Assembly (NCBI GenBank): GCA_964413535.1
Contig: CAYPTB010000042.1
Location: 1 to 58,357 of the forward strand
Length of the DNA stretch: 58,357 bases
Direction: 5' to 3'
Source: CAYPTB01 sp964413535
GTDB taxonomy: Bacteria > Planctomycetota > UBA1135 > GCA-002686595
Shown: positions 24,869 through 34,128 of the stretch, piece by piece
Layout: each line of letters opens with the position of its first letter
How positions within the stretch are numbered: the stretch's first letter is position 1
Notes under the pieces: model-generated
What the model was told of the DNA's origin: nothing
Database searches by the model: none
What the model saw: the letters and a program-made list of their open reading frames with translations, nothing else
Program-made: the position numbers and the translations under genes

Positions 24869-27800
24869 ATGACGCGACGAATCGTCGACGGGAGTTCCAT
24901 TCTCGCCTGGGCCCAAGGGCTCGGGTGTCTCTGCGTCACTGCAGGCGCCGTGTACGCCCAAGCGGGCACCGTCGCGTTCGAGCAGAAGATCAGCGAGCTA
25001 GCAGGCGGCTTCGGGAATCCACAGATCCCCGACCTCGCCGCGGGAGACCTCTTCGGGCACGCGCTCGCTTCGATTGGCGACCTCAACGGGGACGGAGTCG
25101 AGGACCTCGCGGTAGGGGCGCCTCATGCCGACGACGGAGGCGACCGCCGCGGTGCCCTATGGATTCTGTTCTTGAACTCGGACGGAACCGTGCTTTCGGA
25201 GCAGAGGATCAGCGACACGGACGGGGGGTTCGAGGGCGTTCTGAACGATCTCGACTACTTCGGGTGGTGCGTCGCTTCCCTGGGGGACCTCGATGGGCCC
25301 GGAGGAAGCGCGCTAACGCTCGCCGTCGGCGCTCCTGCATGGAATGGAGGATTCGGTGCAGGGAAAGTATGGATCCTCTTTCTGGACGAGGAGGGATTTG
25401 TGTTGGACGAGGAGGACATTGGTGCGGCAGAGCTCGATGCGGCCAATGGTGTCGGCGGGGACTTGGACGACGGAGACAGCTTCGGAAGTGGTGTTGCCGC
25501 GCTGGGCGATCTCGACGGTATGGGCCAGAGCGCTGTCGCCCTTGCTGTCAGCGCCTTTTGGGATGACGACGGGGGCACGAGAACCGGCGCGGTTTGGATC
25601 CTTTTCCTCGAGCAGGATGGAACGCTCACCACTTACCAGAAGATCAGCAACTTAGAGGGTGGGTTGGGAGGAGTTCTCGAATCAGACAGTGGCTTTGGGC
25701 GCTCCCTGTCATCGTTGGGCGACTTGGATGGCTCTGGTGCGAGCGCTGTCGCGCTTGCAGTCGGTGAAATGGCTGACGACGACGGTGGGTTCGACCAGGG
25801 TGCCGTGTGGATCTTGTTCCTCAATTCGGATGGAACGGTTGCCCTGCCTACGAAGATCAGTGAAGGCAATGGTGGATTTGACGGAGTGCTCGAGCCATCC
25901 GATCTCTTCGGTCACGGGGTCGCTGCTCTGGGGGATTTGGACGGCGACGGTATCGGTGACCTCGCCGTCGGCGCCCCCCATGCCGACGACGGCGACATAG
26001 GTCAAGGCGCGCTGTGGATCCTCCTCCTCAACGCGGACGGCACAGTCAAGTTCCATCAGAAGGTCAGCGCGATCGCGGGAGGCTTCGGAGGCGATCTCGA
26101 CTCAAACGACATCTTTGGCGTTACCGTCGCATCCTTGGGCGATCTCGACGGGGATGGACGGACCGACCTGGCAGTCGGTGCCACCGGCGACGATGACCTC
26201 TTCACGGATGCGGGTGCGGTCTGGATCCTCTTCGGCGATCGCGTCGTCGAGGTCCTCGACGCACAGAAGATCAGTCAAACCGAGGGCGGCTTCGCAGGAG
26301 CCCTCGCGAACGGAGATCAGTTCGGTGGTTCTGTGGTGCGCGTCGGAGACGTGAACGGGGATACGGTGCCCGACTTCGCTGTAGGCGCTCCCTCGGCAAC
26401 CGGTGGCGGATCGTTGTGGGTCTTGTTGATGAATGCAGACGGCACGGTGGACACGGAGATCAACAACAACTTCACGAGCGCGAGCCTGTGTGCTCCTGGA
26501 GATCTGGACGGCGACAACGTGCCCGATCTGATCGTCGGCGAACCCAGTAGCACCAACGGGGGATCATCCTTCGTCGGGGCGATCCACTTCGTCTACCTGA
26601 AATCGAACGGGACGATCAAGTCCAGCCACAAGATCAGCGAGACCACAGGAGGCCTCGGCGATGTCCTCGACGACGGCGACGCCTTCGGGTCGTCGGTCGC
26701 CTCGCTCGGCGATCTCGATGGATCGGGATCGAGCACGCTCGCGCTCGCTGTCGGCGCGAGCGGGGACGAGAATATGGGGTCGACGGATACTGGTGCGGTG
26801 TGGATCCTCTTCCTCGATGCAAACGAGGACTTGGCGTCGGCACCGTTCAAGCTCGGGATATCACCCGCCTCTAGCGGCGACATGATCGGACAGTCGCTCG
26901 CGGATCTCGGAGACATAGATGGGGCAGGCCCGAGCGTTCGAGCCTTGGCCGTCGGAGTACCGGGCGATGACACCGCTGGTGCAGAGGCCGGTGCCTTTTT
27001 CGTTCTCTACCTTTCCTCTACCGGCGCTCTCGTCTCGCAGAATCCGCAGAAGAAGATCACCGAGGATGTGAACGGTTTCGCGGGCAATCTCGAGCCGGGT
27101 GACCGATTCGGATGGTCGCTCGCGAACCTCGGCGCACTCCACTCGTTCGGAGCGCTCGATCTGGCGGTGGGCGCCGTCTGGGACGACGACGCAGCGAATG
27201 CTGCGGGTGCGGTGTGGATCGCTTCGCTCGACACGACCGGTACGGTGGTGCAAGAAGCGAAGATCACGGAGGGTCTGGAGGGCTTCGCCGGGGATCTCGA
27301 CGCCGGCGATTCCTTCGGTCAGTCTCTCGGAGCGCTCGGCGACTTCGACGGTGATGGAAGAGCGGACCTCGTTGTCGGCGCGCAGGACGACGACGACGGC
27401 GGGACGGACCGCGGCGCGGTCTGGGTGCTCTATCTGAACGACGGCTCGCTCAACCTTGTCGCATCGGCGACGTGGACGGGCAACACGGACAGCGATTGGA
27501 CGGATCCCTCGAATTGGAGCAGCGGCGTCGTGCCAACGTCGACGATCAGCGCGATCATCCCGGATCGACCCAACGATCCGGTGATCTCGATCAGTGGTCA
27601 GGAGTGCGACTCGCTGTGGATTCGCCCGGGGGGAACGCTGAGCGTGTCGGCGGGCATGGACAGTTTGAGCGTGTCCGGGGGAGCGACCGTCTCGGGGCCG
27701 ATCACGGGCACGGGCGAGCTCGTGTTCGTTGACTTTGGGACCGTCGCTGGCACTTCGACCATCGATCCCGACGTGCAGGCGGACGCGGACCTGACGTTCC

Positions 27801-30214
27801 AAGGAGGTCCGCTGTCGCTCTCGGGCTCGCTGACGTCGGATGCGAACATCTTGCTCGCGTCGAGCTCGGATCTGCACGTCGGCGCGACGTGCTCGGTGAA
27901 CGGAGATCTCGGGCTCGATCTTGGATCGACGTTCGACGTAGACGTGGACGTCTTGGTGATGGGCAACGTGACAGTCAATGGCGGCATGACGGTCGCGAAC
28001 AAACTCAGCATGGCGGGCGCGCTGCTCGGGACGGCTGCGGGCGAGGTAACGATCGAAGGCGCGCCGATGTGTATCGACGTGACGGCGGGGCAGGTGTGCT
28101 ACGGCGGCTACATCGTGAGCAACTGCGGGGCGGGGCTGAAGGTGGACAGCCTGGCGTCCGCGTCGACGTTCGAGCTCGCGCAGGGCTTCCAAGGGCCTAT
28201 CAGCATCAGTGCGCCGGGGACGGTGAGCTTCCTGACGCCGGCGCTCGTGATCGCGGGCGACCTGACGGTGAAGGCGGGCACGACGCTCTCGATCGACGTC
28301 GACTCCACGATCGCCGCGGGTGCGAACGAGATCGTGGTAGAGCCGCTGGCGATCTTCGATGTGACGGGCCAGATGCTCTCGGTGTCGCAGCCGACGGCGA
28401 TCGAGGTGAACGGGATGCTGAACGTCGGTGCGGCGGGTGTGCTCGAGCTCGTGTCGAGCACGCTGACGGTTGGGATGGGCGGCAAGGTCAACGTCGATCC
28501 GGACGGCGAGCTCCTGCTCGACGGGAGCACGCTCGTCGTGGAGAGCGGCGGCACGCTGTGCCTTGCGGGGGCGAACGCGAGTCAGCCCGCGACGCTGCAG
28601 GGGACGTCTTCGAACGCGTTTGCGCTCGATCTGCAGTCGGGCTCGACGCTGGCGGCGAAGAACTTCGTGTTCCGCTGGATGGAGTCGAGTGGCGTCGTGA
28701 TCGGGAGCGCCGTCGACATCGCGGCGCAGCCGTTCGACCTACGTGGCGGCTTGTTCGAGCTGCCGGCCGTGGGCGGTGTGTTGCTCGAGCTCGAGCGGCC
28801 GAGTCCGCAGGAGTTCCGCTACCTGTCGTTCGAGGACGGGAACGGCGGAGCGTTCAACGTGCGAGTGCCGGGGACGAGCGCGGCGCTCGCCTTCACGAAC
28901 TGGTCGGGCGGCTTCGCGGGCGAAGCGTTCGACGACGATCCGTCGAACCTGCTCACGTGGGGTCCGGCGGAGAATACCGTCGTCGCTTCCATGAGCGGGC
29001 ATCGTCCGCCGGCCGCGGCGAACACGGTCCACGTCGCGTGGGCGACGTCGACCGAAGTGGATTGCGCGGCCTTCGTGGTCGAGCGGGCGCTGGAGCCCGG
29101 CGGGACGTTCGCGGCGCTCGGCGAGATCGCGGCGGCGGGACCGAGCAGCTACGTGTTCGTCGATCCCGGCGCGGGCCCGAAGCTCGCGTACCGCTACCGC
29201 CTGTGCGAGCGGCTGACGCACGGCGTGCTGCTCGAGCTCGGAGAGGTGGTCGTCCAGCCGGTGCTCCCCGCGCCGCAGGTCGCGAAGTCGTCGCCGGCGC
29301 CGCTGAGCCCCGAGATCCTGCACCGCCCGCCGCTCGAGTCGCCCGAGGTGATTCCTGCGCCGGCGCCCGCGCCGCTCTCTGTCGGCCCCGGCGGCGACTT
29401 CGCGACCGTGGAGGCTGCGCTCGCGGCGCTCGGATCGAGCGACTCGATCGAACTCGAGCTGCTGCCCGGAATGCACGCGCCGTTCGAGATCGAGGCGCCG
29501 GTGTCCGGGAGCGTGTGTATCGTCGCGTCGGCCGGCGCGGTGATCGACGCGACGCGCGCGGGCGTGCGCATCGCGGGTCTGGCGCGCAACCAGAGTGTCG
29601 AGCTCGTGGGGCTCGTCATCCGTGCGCCCGAGAGCCACGCCGGGATCGCGATCGAGGACTGCGCGGGCGTGGTGCTGCTGCAGGACGTCGAGGTCTCGGG
29701 CGTAGGCGATGCACCCGCGCTCGATCTGTCGCGCGCGAACGCCGTGGCGCTGCAGGGCGGGCGTGTCGACGGCGTCCTGCGCGTCGCCGCCGGCTCGCAC
29801 GCATCGCTGAACGGAACGCGCACGCTCGGCATCCTCGTCGCCGGAGAGTCGCTCCTCGCGACGAGCGGCCCGACGGCGATCCCGCGCGTCGAGCCCGACT
29901 CGCGCTGGATCGCGAGCGGCCCGGCGCCGCTGCTCGCGCTCGCGCCGGACTGCCTGACGGTACCAATGGAGATGGGTCGCGCGTGGTTACTCGTGAGCGA
30001 ACACCTCGGCTTCGACCCGCACTCGCCGTTCGCCGGCGTGATGCTGGTCGATCACGCGACTCTACGCGTCGTCCCGGCGGACGGGATCGAGCACGGCTGC
30101 GCGGCCTGGAGCATCGGGCCGCGCGACGGGACCGCCTACGCGCAGGCGCTCGTGTTCGAGCCGCTCGCGGGGCTGCGCCTCTCGAACGTGCTACGAGTCC
30201 CACCGGGTCCGTGA
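24869..30214 (+). CDS. Giant secreted FG-GAP/beta-helix surface protein, paralog (1781 aa)
   Basis: This is the tandem paralog of the preceding protein. After a signal peptide (AGAVYAQAG) it has about twelve repeats of the second type only, spanning residues 40-857. Each combines a KIS..GGF lead, a GDLDGDG calcium loop and an AVWILFLN strand. In several repeats the loop is altered to a longer, metal-poor form such as GDLDGSGASAVALAVGE. From residue 868 the domain order matches the upstream protein: WTGNTDSDW unit, beta-rich region with a GGYIVSNCG segment, fibronectin-like segment near 1370, Pro linker and terminal beta-helix from about 1507. It lacks the seven-repeat integrin-type block. The 47-base gap and shared strand make an operon likely. 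It ends eight bases from the convergent kinase-SUMF1 gene. Confidence 0.88.
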   Translation: MTRRIVDGSSILAWAQGLGCLCVTAGAVYAQAGTVAFEQKISELAGGFGNPQIPDLAAGDLFGHALASIGDLNGDGVEDLAVGAPHADDGGDRRGALWILFLNSDGTVLSEQRISDTDGGFEGVLNDLDYFGWCVASLGDLDGPGGSALTLAVGAPAWNGGFGAGKVWILFLDEEGFVLDEEDIGAAELDAANGVGGDLDDGDSFGSGVAALGDLDGMGQSAVALAVSAFWDDDGGTRTGAVWILFLEQDGTLTTYQKISNLEGGLGGVLESDSGFGRSLSSLGDLDGSGASAVALAVGEMADDDGGFDQGAVWILFLNSDGTVALPTKISEGNGGFDGVLEPSDLFGHGVAALGDLDGDGIGDLAVGAPHADDGDIGQGALWILLLNADGTVKFHQKVSAIAGGFGGDLDSNDIFGVTVASLGDLDGDGRTDLAVGATGDDDLFTDAGAVWILFGDRVVEVLDAQKISQTEGGFAGALANGDQFGGSVVRVGDVNGDTVPDFAVGAPSATGGGSLWVLLMNADGTVDTEINNNFTSASLCAPGDLDGDNVPDLIVGEPSSTNGGSSFVGAIHFVYLKSNGTIKSSHKISETTGGLGDVLDDGDAFGSSVASLGDLDGSGSSTLALAVGASGDENMGSTDTGAVWILFLDANEDLASAPFKLGISPASSGDMIGQSLADLGDIDGAGPSVRALAVGVPGDDTAGAEAGAFFVLYLSSTGALVSQNPQKKITEDVNGFAGNLEPGDRFGWSLANLGALHSFGALDLAVGAVWDDDAANAAGAVWIASLDTTGTVVQEAKITEGLEGFAGDLDAGDSFGQSLGALGDFDGDGRADLVVGAQDDDDGGTDRGAVWVLYLNDGSLNLVASATWTGNTDSDWTDPSNWSSGVVPTSTISAIIPDRPNDPVISISGQECDSLWIRPGGTLSVSAGMDSLSVSGGATVSGPITGTGELVFVDFGTVAGTSTIDPDVQADADLTFQGGPLSLSGSLTSDANILLASSSDLHVGATCSVNGDLGLDLGSTFDVDVDVLVMGNVTVNGGMTVANKLSMAGALLGTAAGEVTIEGAPMCIDVTAGQVCYGGYIVSNCGAGLKVDSLASASTFELAQGFQGPISISAPGTVSFLTPALVIAGDLTVKAGTTLSIDVDSTIAAGANEIVVEPLAIFDVTGQMLSVSQPTAIEVNGMLNVGAAGVLELVSSTLTVGMGGKVNVDPDGELLLDGSTLVVESGGTLCLAGANASQPATLQGTSSNAFALDLQSGSTLAAKNFVFRWMESSGVVIGSAVDIAAQPFDLRGGLFELPAVGGVLLELERPSPQEFRYLSFEDGNGGAFNVRVPGTSAALAFTNWSGGFAGEAFDDDPSNLLTWGPAENTVVASMSGHRPPAAANTVHVAWATSTEVDCAAFVVERALEPGGTFAALGEIAAAGPSSYVFVDPGAGPKLAYRYRLCERLTHGVLLELGEVVVQPVLPAPQVAKSSPAPLSPEILHRPPLESPEVIPAPAPAPLSVGPGGDFATVEAALAALGSSDSIELELLPGMHAPFEIEAPVSGSVCIVASAGAVIDATRAGVRIAGLARNQSVELVGLVIRAPESHAGIAIEDCAGVVLLQDVEVSGVGDAPALDLSRANAVALQGGRVDGVLRVAAGSHASLNGTRTLGILVAGESLLATSGPTAIPRVEPDSRWIASGPAPLLALAPDCLTVPMEMGRAWLLVSEHLGFDPHSPFAGVMLVDHATLRVVPADGIEHGCAAWSIGPRDGTAYAQALVFEPLAGLRLSNVLRVPPGP

Positions 30215-30222
30215 GGCCGCCG

Positions 30223-32805
30223 TCAATGCGCGATCGCTCGCGCGGGGCGCAATCCCGTCAGGGTCCCCTGTTCCTCCTGCAAGTTCCCCCGGTTCGCGCT
30301 GCGCGTATCGAGGGCCGGGGTTCCAAAACTGCCGCCTCTCCGGACGCGGTTGCGGGTCGAGCTCGCCGGCGCGACGGGATCGAGCACTCGTGACGGGTCG
30401 TACGTCTCGTGACCGTCGAGACACCACTCCCACACGTTGCCGAGCAAGCCGTGGAGACCGAAAGGATTGGGCTCGTAGGCATCGACCGGAGCCTGGACGG
30501 CAGCGCCGTCGTCCCACGGCTCGAATGGATTGCCCGCGGGCGCAAACCTCCGTCCCCACTGATCGGGCACGTTGCCCGTCCGGGCGAGCGCCGCCACGTC
30601 CTCGCCCATCCACCACGGAGTGGTCGTGCCCGCGCGGACGGCGTACTCCCACTGGGCCTCCGAAGGCAGGTCGAGGCCGAGGCGCTGGCACGCCTCTCGG
30701 CACTCTCGCCAAGTGACGTTCTCGACGGGGTGGGCGAGGTCGATCGGGCGACCCGATCGGTTCCAGCCCTCGCGAGTGTTGTGGGGGCCGTACTGACTGG
30801 GATTGTGGCCCGTGAAGCGGGTCCACTGACCCTGCGTCATCTCGTATTTCGAGAGGAAGAACGGCGACAGATCGACTTCGCGCACGGGATCCTCGCCGGG
30901 AGCCGCCTCCCGATCGTAGTTCGGGCCGAGGGGGTCGGTGCTCTGCGCGCCCATCGTGAACCGACCGCCGGGTAGCAGAACGAAGACCAGGCCGGTCTCC
31001 TCTGTGATCGCGAGCCTCCCGTGTTCGTCGCGCTCGGGCGGCTCCCCGGTTTGGAGATCCGCGAACTCCCACAGGCCCGATCGCGGATCCCGGCCGATCG
31101 GCAGCAGTCCTAGCTGCGGCGTCAGGTCCAAGCCCTCGTACACCGGACACTCCGACGGGTCGGCGATGGACGCGATGGCTTCGTCCCACTTCCAAGCGGC
31201 ATCATCGCCGCTCACGCTGCGCTCCTCGATCGAGGCGGCATGCGCGAGCCGTTTGGGCACGCTCCATCCGTGGGCGGCGGTCACGCCGTCCTCGACGAGC
31301 AAGCCACCGCGCAGTTCCTCCAGCCCCGTGATCAGCTTGGCAAGCTGGCTGTCCCACCAGCGACTCACGCTCCCCGATGCATCCGGCACGGGCGCGGCTC
31401 CGGCGGGAGCGCGCAGGAAAGCGAGCTGCGCATCGTGCTGGGGCAGAGCGTCCACGAGCGCGCTCGCGCGCTCGATCCAGGCCACGAGACGGGGAACGAT
31501 CTCTGGAGTGGCTGGCCACAGCGTGTCGGCCTCGGCCTCGAGGTCCTCCAGGTCCTGCAACGCGGAGAGCCGCAGGACCTCGTCGGCCCGACGCCGCGCG
31601 ACGTCGGCGGCGATCCGTTCGCGCTCGGCGGCCTGCTCGGCGGCGACGCGACGGGCCTCGGACTCGATCGACTTCGCGGCGAGCTCGCGGTTCGCGCGCA
31701 CGTTCGCGGCGAGGAGCGCGGAGATCACGATCAACGCGGCGCCCGCGAGCCCGACGATCGCGCTGCGCGTCGGGTGGCGCTGGATCCACTTGATCGCACG
31801 GTCGACGCGCGTCGGGGGGGTCGCGTGGATCGGCTCGTTCCCGAGCCAACGCCGCAGATCGGCCGCGAGCTCGGCCATCGTCTGGTAGCGCTTGTCGCGC
31901 GCCTTTTCGAGCGCCTTGCCCGCGATCACGGCCAGGTCGCGCGGCACCTTCGAACGGATCGCGCGCGGATCGGGTGGGTCCAGGGTGACGATCTGCTCGG
32001 CGACCTGGTGGCTCGTGTCGCCTTCGAACGGACGGCGGAGCGCGAGCATCTCGTAGAGCACGATGCCCAGGCTGAACATGTCCGTGCGGTGATCGAGCCC
32101 CATGCGCTTCGCCGCAACTTGCTCGGGACTCATGTACCAGTACGTGCCCGCGAAATCGCCCGTCTGCGAGAGCGCGCTCTCGTCCGTGATGCGCGCGAGA
32201 CCGAAGTCCGTCACCTTCGGACGATCCTCGGGCGTCACGAGCACGTTCTGCGGCTTCAGGTCGCGGTGGATCACGCCGGCCAGGTGCGCGGCCTGCATCG
32301 CGTCGGCGATCTCCGCGACGAAGCGCGCGACGTGGCGGTCGTAGCCGGCGGGCACTTCGCCCTCGCGCGAGACCTCGTCGAGGGAGTTGCGCAGGCTCCA
32401 CGCGCCCGGCACGAGCTCCATCGCGATCCACGCGAGCCCGTCGGACTCGCCGTGGCCGTAGACGGCGACGATTCCGGGATGCGAGAGCCGACCGCCCGCG
32501 CGCGCCTCGCGCGCGAACAGCTCGAGCTGGTGCTCGGTGACGCGTTCGGGCCGTACGAACTTCACCGCGACGCGGCGGCGCAGCGAGATCTGCTCGGCTT
32601 CCCAGACCTGCCCCATCCCGCCCTGCCCGAGCAGGGCCGTGAGCCGGAAGTCGCCGACGACCTTCCCGACCGTGAGCCCCTCCACGGGAACGGGTCGCTC
32701 GCGCTCCGATCCCTTGTAGAAGGAAAGCGATCCCGCTTCCGCGGGCGGAGGATCCTGCGCGAGCGACATGGGCGAGCTGTCCGGAGCTCCAGGAGCGGCG
32801 GACAT
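30223..32805 (-). CDS. Serine/threonine kinase fused to a SUMF1 (formylglycine-enzyme-like) domain
   Basis: The 860-residue protein has a kinase domain (about 50-325) with glycine loop GQGGMGQVW, ATP lysine K82, catalytic HRDLKPQN (D182), DFG at 200-202 and YMSPEQ. A single transmembrane helix lies at about 348-369, then an Ala/Arg-rich coiled coil. A SUMF1-type domain runs from about 605 to the end, with LLPGGRFTMGAQ, ENVTWRECREACQRLGLDLP, WEYAVRAGT and LGNVWEWCLDG. True formylglycine-generating enzymes have two catalytic cysteines after the RGGS motif. Here RRGGSFGTPALDTRSANRG has none, so this is probably a binding module outside the cell rather than an oxidase. It resembles Pkn1-type kinases. 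The ATG at 32805 is the first in frame; ATG at residue 13 is an alternative. Confidence 0.9.
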   Translation of the reverse strand: MSAAPGAPDSSPMSLAQDPPPAEAGSLSFYKGSERERPVPVEGLTVGKVVGDFRLTALLGQGGMGQVWEAEQISLRRRVAVKFVRPERVTEHQLELFAREARAGGRLSHPGIVAVYGHGESDGLAWIAMELVPGAWSLRNSLDEVSREGEVPAGYDRHVARFVAEIADAMQAAHLAGVIHRDLKPQNVLVTPEDRPKVTDFGLARITDESALSQTGDFAGTYWYMSPEQVAAKRMGLDHRTDMFSLGIVLYEMLALRRPFEGDTSHQVAEQIVTLDPPDPRAIRSKVPRDLAVIAGKALEKARDKRYQTMAELAADLRRWLGNEPIHATPPTRVDRAIKWIQRHPTRSAIVGLAGAALIVISALLAANVRANRELAAKSIESEARRVAAEQAAERERIAADVARRRADEVLRLSALQDLEDLEAEADTLWPATPEIVPRLVAWIERASALVDALPQHDAQLAFLRAPAGAAPVPDASGSVSRWWDSQLAKLITGLEELRGGLLVEDGVTAAHGWSVPKRLAHAASIEERSVSGDDAAWKWDEAIASIADPSECPVYEGLDLTPQLGLLPIGRDPRSGLWEFADLQTGEPPERDEHGRLAITEETGLVFVLLPGGRFTMGAQSTDPLGPNYDREAAPGEDPVREVDLSPFFLSKYEMTQGQWTRFTGHNPSQYGPHNTREGWNRSGRPIDLAHPVENVTWRECREACQRLGLDLPSEAQWEYAVRAGTTTPWWMGEDVAALARTGNVPDQWGRRFAPAGNPFEPWDDGAAVQAPVDAYEPNPFGLHGLLGNVWEWCLDGHETYDPSRVLDPVAPASSTRNRVRRGGSFGTPALDTRSANRGNLQEEQGTLTGLRPARAIAH

Positions 32806-32950
32806 GGTATCCGCTCCCCGTCGGCCTCAGGGGGGCTCAGGACAGCCACGACGGGCCGCTCTCGTCGATCCTCAACGGGTTGGTGGGGAGTCGGTGAGGA
32901 AGCCTCTTCCCGCGTGCCGTTCCCCTGTCGACGCCGGGTGAGGAGGCGAC
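32806..32950. other. Intergenic gap between divergent kinase-SUMF1 gene and DUF4143-like remnant
   Basis: These 145 bases are GC-rich with no recognisable gene. A sharp fall in GC begins at 32951, which marks the promoter-operator of the remnant. Confidence 0.35.
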
Positions 32951-32955
32951 ATGAG

Positions 32956-32985
32956 TTTGAGCAATCTAAAGTTGCACTTTAGGAT
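32956..32985 (+). promoter_or_regulatory. Promoter with palindromic operator (TTGAGC - 18 bp - TAGGAT)
   Basis: A -35-like TTGAGC (32956-32961) is 18 bases from TAGGAT (32980-32985). This is the only site here with both elements at standard spacing. Within the spacer and overlapping the -10 is a perfect inverted repeat, CTAAAGT-TGC-ACTTTAG (32966-32982), a plausible repressor site. The patch is strikingly AT-rich against its surroundings, consistent with imported DNA. It precedes the DUF4143-like fragment. Confidence 0.55.
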
Positions 32986-32989
32986 TCTC

Positions 32990-33243
32990 ATTCCTTGCAC
33001 TCGTTGCGAGCCGGCACGGACAGGTGCTGAACAAGACCGACTCTTCTTCGTCATGCCCGGTCGCGGCGGCGGATTCTCGCTGGTCGAGTGCAAAGCCACG
33101 CGCACGGTCACACCCGCCATGGCCGTCCCGCTGCAGCGACTGGCGGAAGCCCTGCGAGAGAAACGCCCGCGCGGCACGTCGGTCGATCTGCACCTCGTGC
33201 ATCAACCGCCCAGGCACCCGGCCCGCGGTGGGCGTTTGCGGGG
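32990..33243 (+). pseudogene. C-terminal remnant of a DUF4143-type AAA ATPase
   Basis: The frame contains FFVMPGRGGGFSLVECKATR, then TVTPAMAVPLQRLAEAL and VDLHLVHQPP. This is the usual C-terminal end of DUF4143/AAA ATPases, whose nuclease-like tail has a VE.KA.RT pattern. The AAA Walker region and most of the protein are absent. The promoter and operator at 32956-32985 sit directly in front, so an internal deletion seems to have joined the promoter to the last 80 codons. The frame then runs into unrelated Arg/Ala-rich sequence. Boundaries are approximate. A short functional protein of about 140 residues from ATG 32951 is a less likely reading, because its start would lie inside the promoter. 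Confidence 0.5.
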
Positions 33244-33270
33244 CGGAGCCTGTCACGGAAGACTGTCGGC

Positions 33271-34038
33271 GTGGAGCGCGCGATCGACGTACCTTTCGAC
33301 CTGGGCCCCGGCCGCGCTGCGGACTGGCTGCGCTCCTGGTCGGAGGTGGTCGAAGCCGACGAGCTGTCGGTGAACCTCCCGCCCTCGGCGCTCGGCGCGT
33401 GCGCGCGCGTGTGGATCGCCGCGGGGAAGGCGGCGCGGCGAGCGCGCGGGTGCGCTACGGTGCTGACCGGCTCCGAAGCGGCTCGCCGGTCGATCGAAGA
33501 CATTGCGAGGGTCCGCGATCTGCGCTCGGCGAGAGAGCTCGCGGAGAGCGAGGGCGAGCGGCTCGAGCGCGAGCTCGAGGGCGCCGCGCCCAGTCCGTTG
33601 CGCATGGCGCGCTTCGTGTTCGAGGAGCTCGGCGCGAACGTCGTGCAACACTCGGGCGCGCCGGAGACGGGCTTCGGCGCGATCCAATCGTTCCCGGAGG
33701 AGCGCGGATTCGAGCTGGCGTTCGCCGACGCCGGCGTCGGTTTCCTCGCGAGCCTGCAGCGCAATCCCGAGCTCGCGGGCCGACTCCAGAGCGAAGGCGA
33801 AGCGGTTCAGATCGCGCTCGGCAAGGGCGTGACGGGCACGGGCGAAGGCCGGAAGAACATGGGCATCGGACTCGGCCTGCTGCAGGACTTCGCGGATCGA
33901 CTGGACGGCGAGCTGTGGATCGGCTCGGGGGACGCTTTCTTGCGGCGGCGAACGACCGCAGGCGTGCGCTCGAACACGCTGCACGCGGTCGCGGCTTGGC
34001 CCGGCGCGTGGATCTGCCTCCGGGCGCGCATCGGGTAG
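33271..34038 (+). CDS. Stand-alone GHKL (HATPase) regulator, anti-sigma/STAS-partner-like
   Basis: The 255-residue protein starts at GTG 33271. Residues 1-100 resemble a STAS-like or alpha/beta layer (ELSVNLPPSALGACARVWI). Residues 110-240 form a GHKL ATP-binding domain with the N-box FVFEELGANVVQH, the D.G.G box FADAGVGF and the lid motif TGTGEGRKNMGIGLGLL. There is no histidine for autophosphorylation and no membrane segment, so it is a cytoplasmic kinase or ATPase of the SpoIIAB/RsbW sort rather than a sensor. The target is unknown. The frame is open upstream into the DUF4143-like remnant, but that part has no domain. The Shine-Dalgarno is weak. Confidence 0.7.
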   Translation: MERAIDVPFDLGPGRAADWLRSWSEVVEADELSVNLPPSALGACARVWIAAGKAARRARGCATVLTGSEAARRSIEDIARVRDLRSARELAESEGERLERELEGAAPSPLRMARFVFEELGANVVQHSGAPETGFGAIQSFPEERGFELAFADAGVGFLASLQRNPELAGRLQSEGEAVQIALGKGVTGTGEGRKNMGIGLGLLQDFADRLDGELWIGSGDAFLRRRTTAGVRSNTLHAVAAWPGAWICLRARIG

Positions 34039-34128
34039 CGCGGTTCGCGGCGTCGACACCGCGCGCTGTTGCTTGCGCGGCGCGGCGTCGAGCCCACGCC
34101 CGCGGCGCGCCGTTTCGGTACGGGTCGA

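Larger units (their letters stand above)
18882..30214 (+). repeat. Tandem gene duplication of FG-GAP surface proteins
   Basis: The C-terminal 900 or so residues of the two genes align domain by domain and share many identical short stretches, such as GGKLNVDPDGELLLDG and NVDPDGELLLDG-type runs, GSTLAAKNFVFR and RVPGTSAAL. The number of internal repeats and the extra N-terminal block differ. This shows duplication followed by repeat gain or loss. Confidence 0.8.

Noticed and set aside
32951..33373. Intact short gene of 140 codons from ATG 32951
   Set aside because: Its start lies inside the promoter and operator, and the last third is unrelated Arg/Ala-rich sequence, so a deleted remnant fits better.
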